From Pilasporangium apinafurcum (lineage: Eukaryota; Oomycota; Peronosporomycetes; Pythiales; Pythiaceae), in NCBI GenBank assembly GCA_001600495.1, contig BCKE01000065.1, forward strand, positions 120,812-184,811: DNA of 64,000 bases, read 5' to 3'. The notes below the pieces were generated by a model. That model searched no databases and was not told where the DNA came from. It was given only the letters and a program-made list of their open reading frames with translations. The stretch's first letter is position 1; every line of letters starts with the position of its first letter. The position numbers were made by a program, and so were the translations under genes. Positions 43,934-55,318 of the stretch are shown one piece after another.

Positions 43934-46900
43934 ATGACCCACCGGCGCACAGCACCGCGTGGGCTGCCACGTGGATCACCGCCTCCTCCTCCACCACGCT
44001 CTATGCCATTCCGACCGTCAATGCAATCGCAACACACGATCACCTGCCACATCTGCGGCTGCCTCAACTTTAGCGCAGGCGACGTGTGCGACACCTGCCA
44101 ACAGCAAAGGAAAACAGCAAGCGCCGCTGCTACTACTGCTAATGGTCGTGGGAATGTGAACACACTGCCTATGGGTAGACAACCAGCTGTAGCGACTCCA
44201 GGTGGTGCTCATGGCATTCAGGTGGGAAATCAGACGCCATCGCCGTATGGTTCCACACTGCCACAGGTGCAACGACCACAACCACCTTCGATGGGTAGAT
44301 ATACTGACCAGGTGAGAAATAACAGTAATGATAGTAGTAATATTAATATTCATAACCGTAGTAGTAGAGATAGTAATAGCGGTGGTGGCAAAACGAACAA
44401 CTCCAGTGGGGGCAGCAATGGCAGCAGTCAGCGAGCTCCAGCAGCAGCGAAGGGACCAACAGTCAACCGCAAACGGCCACGCGTAGAGAAACAGTACGTA
44501 GTGATTGATTTGATCTCGTCAGACGACGACAATAACGAAGATGACAGTACCAAGAAGGCAACGGATGAAGCGAAGCAGAAGCTTTCCGTTGGAAAAGACA
44601 AGGCTATTCGACCACCTATTATCGAAAAGCGATCGACACCACCACCTCCACCACCTGCACCAACTCCGTCACGTACAAGCACAAAAAGTAGTGTGCATCC
44701 CGCACCTCGAGTAAAGATAAGGCCGACCGCTGTACCTGAGCGTCGTGTTTCGGCAGCTGTTCAGGCAGAAAACACTGTACAATTGAGTCAATCGACAAGA
44801 ACAGACCGTCCAGATACTAGCAGTCCATTTCTGGGTCGGTTATTCCCGGATGTGCCATTTGCTGCGAGTGATTTTCCCTCCGTTGAAACAAGTAAGGGAA
44901 AGCGGCCTACCGTGAATTCAGTAACAGGACCATCCGCATCATCTGTGGCTGCACCAGCTGTGTCATCTAGTCAATCTCAACTCCCTGTACAGCCATCGTC
45001 GCAATCTGCCCAATCAGTTCCAGCTCAAGCACCGTCTTCAGTTCCTTCAAAAGCTGCAGCGTCTCATACTGCTCAAACGACGGCTTCATCTTTAACTAAA
45101 GCACCAAATCCACTGCCAGTTGTGGCAGTGCAGCTTCCACTTCCAGATCAAGCGATTCTTCCTCCTTCAATGGCATCTCGTTCTACAGTACGATCTCCTC
45201 ATAATGTAGCTGAAACGTCCCGTACAGAAGCTCTCGAGGACGAGGAAGATAGCTCACAGACGCAAGGTCCGTTATTCCAGAGTAGGCGTTTTGTATCAGC
45301 TGTGTTTAACCCGTTGGATTTTCATATAACTTATGAGAGCGCACAGCTAGCGCGAAGGAGCAGCAACACCCAGCTCTCCATAAATCCCAATCACACAACT
45401 GGCAGCGAGAAAAATGGGAATAAAGCAGAGTCGATCGCTGAGCAACCGTCAGCCAGGCAGGCACCAAGTGATAAAGAATCATCACATTCGTCATCCGAGC
45501 AAACCCAGCTACCTCCGATTCCATCGGCGCCAGCTGTAGATATAGCTACCTATGCATCATCCAATGCTGTAAATGCTACGCGAACAGAAATAAACATTCT
45601 ACAGGCAAGGAAAAAGAACACGACTAAGGCAGTTGCGACACGAAGTAGCATGGATTCACCAAAGATCAAGACAGAACCAGTTGCTCCGTCAAACAAGGAG
45701 CGATTACCGCGCATGTTGACCAAGCCAGCCAAGCTAGGTGAATGCAGTTTGAGCTTTTTGATGTTCATGCGTGATTGTGGAGACGATGATGATACAATAG
45801 AAGACGATGAAGAGACTCATCGTATGCAGCTACAACTTCTCGGTGTCGTCGATCTAACGAACTTGAGTGATTCTGACGAAGATGATAGTGACGATGATGA
45901 TTTTTCAAATGCGCCTACTTCAGTCAACTCTACAACGACGAGAGAGACTTCTTTCCTAAATGATGCACCTGGAGTTGAAGTAAGCCAAGTGACGATGGGC
46001 GTTGATCATCTGGGTCGTCCCATGATCATCGCTGCAGCTACAATCAATTCCACAGAAAATGCCAAGAAAGTTGGACCACAAGTGAAACCTCGTCGTCAGG
46101 TCCAGATGGAAATGTGTGTGTTGTGCGAGGCTAAACGGTGGATCAAAACACTAATCCACTGCGAGACGTGTGGCAAGTATTACCATAAGAAATGCGCAAA
46201 GGATTACGGTGATGAATCCATTTGCTGGAACTGCCAGCTGGATGGAATGATTGACGACAGCGAATTAGACGAGGCGACTCGTGAACAAGTTACCTATATG
46301 CTGAGCACATTGCACTATTCGCCCATAGAAGAGGAGCCGGGTGAGAATGATGCGGAAGAAGATGCAACGAAGGATGAGAACGGCCAGACAGAACATTCTG
46401 GCGAAGAGAAACAGAGTGTAGGAGATGATGTGGACATGAAAACACAGTATGGGGGACACAATCCGTTGCTTGCTGGAGCAACGACAAAGTCAATGCAAAG
46501 ATGGAAGGCATTTTTGGATCAGAGTACAGCCCACATCGATGCGTCTTTCTACGAAACAACGAAGCGGATCACAGAGGAATTACAAACAGAGGAGGGTCGA
46601 GCGAAGTACTCGAAGGGCTTCGCGACGCGTGAAGGCTTTGAGGCAGCCATGTCAGAAGTGTTAGATAGTTATGCAGACTTACAAGATCAACTGGATCGCG
46701 AAGCACGAGAAGAAAAAGCACGAAATCAGAGTACTGCCAATGCAAATAATGGTAATGAGAGGTCAACTGATGCATCTGCTACGGTAGATGGTGTGAATGA
46801 TGGTAGTGATCCCTCAGGTGCAGTAGCTGCGCAGTCCTCGGATATCCACGAAACTGTGCAGGACATGCCGACGGATAGTCACTCCTCTACTCATTTTGCC

Positions 46901-46975
46901 GCCGCTGAACTACATCCAATAGTCGACACAAAGTCCCCATTGACAACAGTAGGTGATGATAATAAGATTAAATGA
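43934..46975 (+). CDS. PHD-finger protein with RanBP2-like zinc finger and two SIM-like motifs
   Basis: One exon of 1013 codons. A CxxC-x10-CxxC finger at residues 38-56 (CHICGCLNFSAGDVCDTC) resembles RanBP2-type fingers. A SUMO-interaction-like motif VIDLISSDDD with an acidic tail is at 190, and a second, VVDLTNLSDSDED, is near 638. A C4HC3 PHD finger spans about 728-775 (MCVLCEAKRW, HCETCGKYYHKKC, ICWNC). Long Ser/Pro/Ala/Gln-rich disordered regions separate them. PHD fingers read histone tails, and SIMs recruit SUMO or SUMO-modified partners, so a nuclear chromatin adaptor is the likely role. No catalytic domain was seen. Confidence 0.87.
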   Translation: MTHRRTAPRGLPRGSPPPPPPRSMPFRPSMQSQHTITCHICGCLNFSAGDVCDTCQQQRKTASAAATTANGRGNVNTLPMGRQPAVATPGGAHGIQVGNQTPSPYGSTLPQVQRPQPPSMGRYTDQVRNNSNDSSNINIHNRSSRDSNSGGGKTNNSSGGSNGSSQRAPAAAKGPTVNRKRPRVEKQYVVIDLISSDDDNNEDDSTKKATDEAKQKLSVGKDKAIRPPIIEKRSTPPPPPPAPTPSRTSTKSSVHPAPRVKIRPTAVPERRVSAAVQAENTVQLSQSTRTDRPDTSSPFLGRLFPDVPFAASDFPSVETSKGKRPTVNSVTGPSASSVAAPAVSSSQSQLPVQPSSQSAQSVPAQAPSSVPSKAAASHTAQTTASSLTKAPNPLPVVAVQLPLPDQAILPPSMASRSTVRSPHNVAETSRTEALEDEEDSSQTQGPLFQSRRFVSAVFNPLDFHITYESAQLARRSSNTQLSINPNHTTGSEKNGNKAESIAEQPSARQAPSDKESSHSSSEQTQLPPIPSAPAVDIATYASSNAVNATRTEINILQARKKNTTKAVATRSSMDSPKIKTEPVAPSNKERLPRMLTKPAKLGECSLSFLMFMRDCGDDDDTIEDDEETHRMQLQLLGVVDLTNLSDSDEDDSDDDDFSNAPTSVNSTTTRETSFLNDAPGVEVSQVTMGVDHLGRPMIIAAATINSTENAKKVGPQVKPRRQVQMEMCVLCEAKRWIKTLIHCETCGKYYHKKCAKDYGDESICWNCQLDGMIDDSELDEATREQVTYMLSTLHYSPIEEEPGENDAEEDATKDENGQTEHSGEEKQSVGDDVDMKTQYGGHNPLLAGATTKSMQRWKAFLDQSTAHIDASFYETTKRITEELQTEEGRAKYSKGFATREGFEAAMSEVLDSYADLQDQLDREAREEKARNQSTANANNGNERSTDASATVDGVNDGSDPSGAVAAQSSDIHETVQDMPTDSHSSTHFAAAELHPIVDTKSPLTTVGDDNKIK

Positions 46976-47933
46976 ATAAACTATAACAAGGGTGAATCGT
47001 TGTTGCAAGCTGCATTTGAAGATAGGAAACAATCGTGCAATTCTGCACGACAAGGCGTTTGCAAACAAGTATGCCGTCAAGATACATCAACATTGTGTTT
47101 CCAAGAGAGAATCGCACTACTCTTGTATTCCATGATTCTTTTCCCACACATATTAGCCTAGTTACAGGGAAATAGTGGCGAGAATGACTATAGGCTTCGT
47201 CCATACAATTCACTCAACATTCGCCCGTATACTCGGAGAGTTGTGCTGAGATTCATCACTTGAAGCATCGAGAAATTGCAACTGTATACTGACCGGGAAG
47301 GAGCTCACCTGCACATCTTTTTTTCGACACGGATGTACCTTGCATCTTGCTTTGACATGTAATCACATTCATTACATAATCATCATATCCCTTCGCAGCC
47401 GCTGGATTTTCATATCATTACTTCTCTCTTGGAGAGGTGTCAGCGTAAAAGCACCACCGACATGAAGCTAATCCCATAGCTGGTCGCATAGTCAGATCAT
47501 TACGAACAATACTTGGCAACAATGATCGCTAAGGATTTCAGTGAGATTCCCTCGGGTGCTGTGATTGGTTTATTCCTGCAGGTCGTTGAACGTTGAAGCT
47601 CCAAGCATAGGAACAGGGGAAATCTGATACACTCAAAGTGATACTTATGGGTGATGCGCTTTCCCGTCACCGATGCGAGATCGTCCAGTTGTGCGCTTGC
47701 TGATGCATTTGACATGCGCACCCTGTTCCTGTTGAAGGTCTAACCAACACGCACTTTACGCTTCAAGGAAATGGGTGCACCGACCCCCAAAACCCCGATG
47801 GTTATAAGTCCGTAGACAAAATGAACGCACCAACAACTTCTTTTGTTGGACCAGAACCGTCATTTTCCAATTATTCCTCATCGAATAATACCATCCAGGC
47901 AATCCACTCCACACCAAGCTCAAGGCAAGCACA
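46976..47933. other. Spacer upstream of the first peroxidase
   Basis: No gene. The right end contains an initiator-like element at 47860-47876, listed separately. Frames on the minus strand (up to 81 codons) were not accepted. Confidence 0.35.
47860..47876 (+). promoter_or_regulatory. Oomycete Inr/FPR-like core promoter
   Basis: TCATTTTCCAATTATTC matches the oomycete consensus YCATTYYNCAWTTTNYY with one mismatch, 58 bp before the ATG of the first peroxidase. The second peroxidase has a perfect match in the same place. Confidence 0.55.
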
Positions 47934-48677
47934 ATGGTATACTTCACGCGTATTCTCTTTGCTGGCATCTTTGCCATCGCTGCGTTCGCTCCTACCGCTT
48001 CGACCGCACTCGAAGTGGGCGAGTATTACCGGCCAACGGGTGACGAGGTCTCTGGTGTACCTGGCAACACCAAGCCGTACCGCCGTGGTCCCTGTCCGGG
48101 AATTAACTCTATGGCCAATCACGGCTACCTCCCTCGTGATGGACAGAATATCACACGCGAAAGCTTGGGGGACGCGCTGCAAACGGTTTACAATCTCGAT
48201 GATGCTGCCGTTGCAATCCTTGTGGCGAACGTGCCAAGCACCAATTTTTCGCTTGACTGGCTGAGCAACCACAACGTCATTGAACATGACGCCTCGCTTG
48301 CGCACACAGACGCCTACTTCAATGAAGACCCGGCGTCAGTGAACATCACATTGGCTGAAGATTTGCTGGACCGTGCGGTTGATGGATACTTAGGTGTGAC
48401 GCAGCTAGGCGCCGTGCGTAAAGAACGGTTGGCGGCATGCATGGCTAACAACCCAGAGTGCACCTTTGGAACAAGCGCGTACACTTTCGCCTTCTTGGAG
48501 GCGGCGGTTTTCCTGGTTGGCTTTGGTGGCAACGTCAACGAAACAGTCAGTGAAGCGGCAGCGCGGTCATTCTTAGTGGAAGAACGAATTCCCGACGACT
48601 ATGTTGCTTCTCCGACGGCCCTCACATTCGCGACGCTCTATACCACAATGTACAAGGTTATTGCAGCAGCGGCGTAG
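47934..48677 (+). CDS. Secreted heme-thiolate peroxidase/peroxygenase (chloroperoxidase family), copy 1
   Basis: One exon of 247 codons. A signal peptide (FAGIFAIAAFAPTASTA, about residues 8-24) is followed by the Peroxidase_2 fold. Cys54 in PCP is the heme-thiolate ligand. The distal acid-base motif E117-H118-D119 lies in EHDASLAHTDAYF. HGYLPRDGQNIT is another family hallmark. Length fits the short form of unspecific peroxygenases. It should use H2O2 to oxidise or hydroxylate substrates outside the cell. Most of the sequence repeats in copy 2, so the pair arose by tandem duplication. N-glycosylation sites (QNIT, NFS, NIT, NET) fit secretion. Confidence 0.92.
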   Translation: MVYFTRILFAGIFAIAAFAPTASTALEVGEYYRPTGDEVSGVPGNTKPYRRGPCPGINSMANHGYLPRDGQNITRESLGDALQTVYNLDDAAVAILVANVPSTNFSLDWLSNHNVIEHDASLAHTDAYFNEDPASVNITLAEDLLDRAVDGYLGVTQLGAVRKERLAACMANNPECTFGTSAYTFAFLEAAVFLVGFGGNVNETVSEAAARSFLVEERIPDDYVASPTALTFATLYTTMYKVIAAAA

Positions 48678-49559
48678 ATGCTTCATCAATGTGTGTTGTC
48701 GAAAGGTGTCAATAGTATGTCTCATAACTCAAAAGCGCTAAATAAATATAGCAAACGACTCGATTGCATCTTTGACGCAATGCACTGACGTTGCTCGATC
48801 AGATCACATGGCATGGTGTTATCTTTTGTTTTGTTTTTCATGGGTACACCACGACTACGTGCTCGAAACATATCGTTGCGGCTGTGCTTATTTGTCATTG
48901 CTTTCACGATTTTCTAGGTGACACCACCGAAATTTGTCATCAATGCCCTTTTTCTTCCTTGACAATGACCAGTTGATTGATGTCCGCAAATCAAAATAGA
49001 TCGTTGCCCATTCTGATGTAGCAAGTCCATTTAGCCGACCGATCCCTACTGGACCTCCAAAATCGTTCCCGTAGCGGTAGTATTAAGGGTATTGCAGATA
49101 GGTAAACTGTGTGCAACGCGTACTCTTTTACATGCCCATGACGTAAACGTGTGAAACCTCTAGAAAGGTTCACAGTGCATGGATGCGTTGGCATATGGGA
49201 CGAGAGAACAATCTTGGACGTTATCTAGCGGGCATAGTAACTCGATATACTATCAATCACTGTAAACAAGATTGTCAGTCATCATGCACAATATATCACA
49301 ATGGTACAACACTGACTTGGATTGTTGGGAATCGGGTAGATCACTACTAATAGACCATGGCTCGGAACGATTGTCTATCATTGAAAATCATAGCTGCGTA
49401 AAATCCCTGTCAGTGCGACACATAGCTAGGCATGGACTTCTCGCGGGCTTAGTGTAGCCAGCTCCTGACACTCATTGACCTTTATCCTTGCTCACCTCAC
49501 TTTTCATTTCTCAATTTGTCACTAAGGACGAATACGCCAAAGTACCAAGCTTCAAAACC
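48678..49559. other. Spacer between the two peroxidase copies
   Basis: No gene in 882 bp. The right end carries the perfect initiator match at 49504-49520. Confidence 0.35.
49504..49520 (+). promoter_or_regulatory. Oomycete Inr/FPR core promoter, perfect match
   Basis: TCATTTCTCAATTTGTC fits every position of the oomycete initiator plus flanking-region consensus (YCATTYYNCAWTTTNYY). Transcription would start about 50 bp upstream of the ATG at 49560. Confidence 0.7.
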
Positions 49560-50300
49560 ATGGTCTCTTTCAAGCAAATCTTCTCAGCTATCACTGTCAC
49601 TATCGCTGTGCTAACTCCAACCACCATCCTGGCATTTGAAGATGGTGAATACTATCGTCCCGAAGGCGATGATGTCTCGGGTTTGCCAGGCAACACCAAA
49701 GCGTATCGCCGCTCTCCCTGTCCCGCACTCAACACTCTGGCCAACCACGGGTACCTTCCACGTGATGGACAGAACATCACGCAAGATGTGCTTGGATCAG
49801 CGTTGCAAACAGTCTTCAATCTTGACGATACCATCGTCGCGCTTCTTCTAGCGCAAGTGCCATCCACTGCGTTCACGCTAGATTATCTCAGCACACACAA
49901 CATCATCGAGCACGACGCCTCACTTGCACACACTGACGCCTACTTTGGCGAAGACCCTGCATCTCTGAATTCCACCTTGGCATATGATCTGCTTGATCGT
50001 GCTGTTGATGGATACCTCGGTGTGGCCCAACTCGGCGCTGTGCGCAAGGATCGATTGGCTGAATGTCAAGCCAATAACCCAGAATGCACTTTCGGCTCCA
50101 CTCAATACACACTCGCGTACTTGGAATCGTCAATTTTTATTCTCGGCTTCGGAAGCAACATCAACGAAACTGTCAGCAAGGCTACAGCGGAGTCATTTTT
50201 GGTGGAAGAACGTATTCCAGACTCATATGAGACACCAACAACAATCACTTATGCTACTGCAATTTCTACGATGTACAAGGTTATTGCTGCTGCTGCTTAA
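49560..50300 (+). CDS. Secreted heme-thiolate peroxidase/peroxygenase (chloroperoxidase family), copy 2
   Basis: One exon, 246 residues. The signal peptide (IFSAITVTIAVLTPTTILA) is diverged from copy 1, but the mature protein is highly similar. The heme ligand is again Cys54 in PCP, and EHD is again at 117-119 followed by ASLAHTDAYF. The chosen ATG gives a normal signal peptide. The frame is open further upstream but has no ATG there. It should act outside the cell on H2O2 and organic substrates. The divergent leader and near-constant catalytic core suggest both copies are under selection. Confidence 0.92.
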   Translation: MVSFKQIFSAITVTIAVLTPTTILAFEDGEYYRPEGDDVSGLPGNTKAYRRSPCPALNTLANHGYLPRDGQNITQDVLGSALQTVFNLDDTIVALLLAQVPSTAFTLDYLSTHNIIEHDASLAHTDAYFGEDPASLNSTLAYDLLDRAVDGYLGVAQLGAVRKDRLAECQANNPECTFGSTQYTLAYLESSIFILGFGSNINETVSKATAESFLVEERIPDSYETPTTITYATAISTMYKVIAAAA

Positions 50301-50870
50301 TATCCATCGCTCTAATTTACTTGGGAATGGTGTGATCAAAGCAACGACTGTCTTTCGCAGTAAATATGATGTATGATGATTCAATTAATATAGATATGTC
50401 TACTTTATCAATTCTTCGGACTCTGTTTCATGTATGTGTGTTATGAATAGCATCAAGGTTTGCATACTTAGAGAACATTTGCTTGTCTGTGACTCGTCAC
50501 ATAGTTTCAACATTGTGCAAATGACGCAACTTCTCTTCCCAACCATTCCCAGTCATGTAACCATAGTAACTGTACACTACCACGATCACGTATGATATTG
50601 AGACATCTGCATTCGTGGATAGCATGATCGACGGACGCCGTTGGCGCGAATGCTTCAGTTTCTTCTGCTTGATAATCCCTGTGTTCCATTTCCTCAGGGA
50701 CCAACACTCTGCAGATGCCTACATCTTGTTTATATATACAAATTATAAGTGGTAGTATAGAGACTGATTACTTAATCAAAAAAGTTGAAGTTTTGGTGCT
50801 GTCGCCTTCAACATGCACTTTGGCAAATAAAAAGAAAGTGCGCGAATAAAAAGCAACGACAGCCGTTGCA
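50301..50870. other. Spacer between peroxidase 2 and the WW-like gene
   Basis: No gene seen; AT-rich. Nothing else noted. Confidence 0.35.
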
Positions 50871-51907
50871 ATGGTGTCGATGGCGCCGACTGCACCAAAA
50901 AGAGTGTACGAGAAGCACGTCTTGCGTGGCATTGTGGACAGTGGCTCGGCTAACCCTTCTTTCTCACATTGCAGAATGGCGACGGAAGACTGTGAACATT
51001 TCGGCTGGCAATTGTGTCACGATGAGCGGACAAACCTGGCATTCTATATGCATACGTACACTGGTGAAGTTCGGTGGATCCATCCGGAGAAAGTGGGCTT
51101 TGTGATGGAAGGAATGAAGCCGTTGCCTGTAGGTGTTACCAGACATACCGAGTTTGATGCCTGGAACCCCTACTTCCCTCATGTCGTTGTAACACCATCT
51201 GGGTTGACGCAAGTGCATCCAGCGCTGCATGCCAATGGCACAATGCGTTGCCAACACAACCGATTCCCGTTGTTTGCGATACGCGATCGAGTGATCGCTC
51301 ACAGTGATAGTAAACTAAGTGGGCATGACGACCCTATGGCTGGACCAGCACTTATGCGCCTGCTTCCTCCCACATGGGAAGATCTATCAAAGGGATCTCC
51401 ATTTTTGCCTCCGTATCCAGTAGCAATCCTGCGAGACTCGAATACGGGCTGCTGTTTTAAAGACATCCAACCTCCCCACCAAAGTCTGCATCGTGATGCT
51501 GTAGTGAATCCACCACATGCATTGCCCACTACGAGAGAAATAAATGGAATCACACAATCGACAACAGAACATGAGCTCAGTCGACAAGCAGGTTTGGTAT
51601 GCTCATATATATTGGTGACGAATGGATAATAACAGCAATGGGGTGCAATCTAGATCATGAATCAAACGGCAAGGATATAATTAAAATGAAAGAACATAAT
51701 CGTAAAGGCTACCTACTCCGTCAGACACGAAGACTGCTACGTGAACAAGGTGCAACAGCAAGCAAAAAGGCTGAAAAAGCAAGTATCCGCCATCCGGGTT
51801 TGAGTCAGCTTCGATTAGATTTACCGCGTAAACAGGGTACACTTCAGCGTGATTGCATTGCTTCACTCTATTGCTGCATCTTACAGGACCGTATTTCTGT
51901 TTTGTAG
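50871..51907 (+). CDS. WW-domain-like protein of unknown function
   Basis: Exons 50871..51591 and 51654..51907 give about 324 residues. Residues about 45-75 (GWQLCHDERTNLAFYMHTYT then GEVRWIHPE) have the two Trp, the aromatic centre and the final Pro of a WW domain, which binds Pro-rich peptides. The middle is Pro/His-rich. The second exon is basic and helical (NRKGYLLRQTRRLLREQG). The intron is the weak point: another in-frame acceptor at 51635 would make it only 44 nt. If no intron is used, the protein ends at 51629 after 252 residues. A further intron in the last part is possible. No named family was recognised. Confidence 0.6.
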
Positions 51908-52297
51908 AAGATTGTCATGGCCATATCTACCATGCAGTTTCTCCTGACTCGTCAAGGACATATTACGGCAGCGAAAGTGGATTGCTGCAAAAGTGTCAAT
52001 CCTAAGAGTGTTTCGCCGTGCTTGAAGATTTGCGCATGGGAAAGCAGAATCAGTTTTTCTGATGTTCTCACACAATTTTGACACACAAACACCATTTCTA
52101 TTTAACACTATTAACAGGTAATAAAGAAATGAGAGTTGTGCATCGATTTAAAAAGGATATTCTGTATATGGGGTTTGTTCATCACCTCCCATGAACAAAG
52201 GAGTGATGGTCAGCGTCATTTTAGTTTTAAGGAAGAAGAACGAGACAAGAGCAAGCTGGAACTGCATTTGCGGAGCGACACTGACGACAAGGGATCA
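51908..52297. other. Spacer / 5' leader of CNOT11
   Basis: No independent gene. The frame that contains the CNOT11 start is open upstream to about 52136. The ATG at 52298 was preferred because it gives the short conserved N-terminus MLEIRELRPLLKIL. Confidence 0.4.
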
Positions 52298-54138
<1,841 letters not shown>

Positions 54139-54291
54139 TAGTGCACGCAACAGATCAAATCAAAGACAAGCGCAAAAGGATAACCAATGGGGTGACTTTC
54201 TTTTTCATTTGTTCGTATCGGCCCCCTGATTCTGGCGTATGCATGGTAGTTGTTCGTTTTAAATTGTCGATATCCTGATGTATTTCCAGTG

Positions 54292-55175
54292 TCAGAACAA
54301 CGGAATCCCTGCGCAGACGCGCATCAAATCACGCGTCAGCAGTCCTTCGATGTCGTGTGAATCGTTCTGAAAACACATTTATCAATAGTGTCAAAAAAGG
54401 ACGCAAGCATCAGTACAAAGTCAACAGGCTCCATTACCTCATCTTCCCAGCGCTGAGTTCTCCCATTCCACTCGTACACTTTCAAGCCTGAGATCTGCGG
54501 AAAACATCGGAGACGCACAATATTCGATGAGTAAGATGGAACAGGATTATCGAACCACCACGATTCTTCTTACTGGTGATGTGAAATGGAGCTGCTGCTT
54601 GGCTGGAACGACTTCGATCAGAAATTCTTTTTGATTCGTTCGAATTGTTATCGCGCCATCTATATGTCCACCACATCAGGTTTAGCAATAATGCATCCAC
54701 AGACATCTTTTCATTCGCAACAACATACTGCCATCACGTTCGATATGAAACTGTTCATTCATCGGTGGATATAAAGGCTCCAGTGCAACTTGCACTCGAT
54801 CGAAAAAGCTCACCGTCAACGTAGCAAATCTAAAGAATGCACGAAAGAATCATGCATGAGTATCAGTGCAACATTTTGATGGTAGTATTAGTTGTATACC
54901 GCAAGCACAGAAAAAATCATCAACGCACTTGTCCGTGGAAAGCTTAGGCTTTAATCTCCGTTTTCGATCGGAAGTAATGGGAACTGTCACCTTACTTCGA
55001 AAAGAGGACCCAACTCGAGGAAAAAGACTGGTACGCACAAATCACCGATAGATGATACGAGCGAGTTAGAATGATCTAATTACATGAGCATACATACACA
55101 GCATGTAAACATCAAAATCACAATTGGCACGCACGGGAGGTGCCTTCTCGCTGTATTCAGCAGCATTGTCTGCAT
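54292..55175 (-). CDS. Frataxin-like mitochondrial protein
   Basis: Minus-strand exons 55175..55135, 55027..54929, 54829..54729, 54659..54574, 54494..54438 and 54366..54292 join in frame to 152 residues. The N-terminus (MQTMLLNTARRHLP) is Arg-rich and lacks acids, like a mitochondrial presequence. The core shows the frataxin pattern: helix, then FHIERDGNGAITIRT, then QQLHFTSPISGLKVYEW (compare QIWxSSPSSGPKRYDW of frataxins), TQRW, DSHDIEGLLTRDL. Frataxin aids Fe-S cluster assembly in the matrix. The acidic first helix is weaker than usual, so a divergent paralogue is possible. Exons 5 and 6 are secure; the first two junctions are the least certain. Confidence 0.55.
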
Positions 55176-55220
55176 CTATTGCTTGATGATGGTGATCACA
55201 CCAACAATACAGCGAGTACG

Positions 55221-55255
55221 CTTAGGTGCGCATTGTATCACAATGCGTACCTAAG
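55221..55255. repeat. Strong hairpin in the frataxin-like/QNG1 divergent promoter
   Basis: CTTAGGTGCGCATTGT (55221-55236) and ACAATGCGTACCTAAG (55240-55255) are reverse complements with one mismatch, separated by only 3 bp. It lies between two divergent starts 144 bp apart. Possible roles are a palindromic transcription-factor site serving both genes or a 5' UTR structure. Confidence 0.8.
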
Positions 55256-55318
55256 AGCGATGGTTCGCAATTCAACCCATAAGATTTGTCAACGCAAGCA
55301 CTCATAAGTGAACGAACA

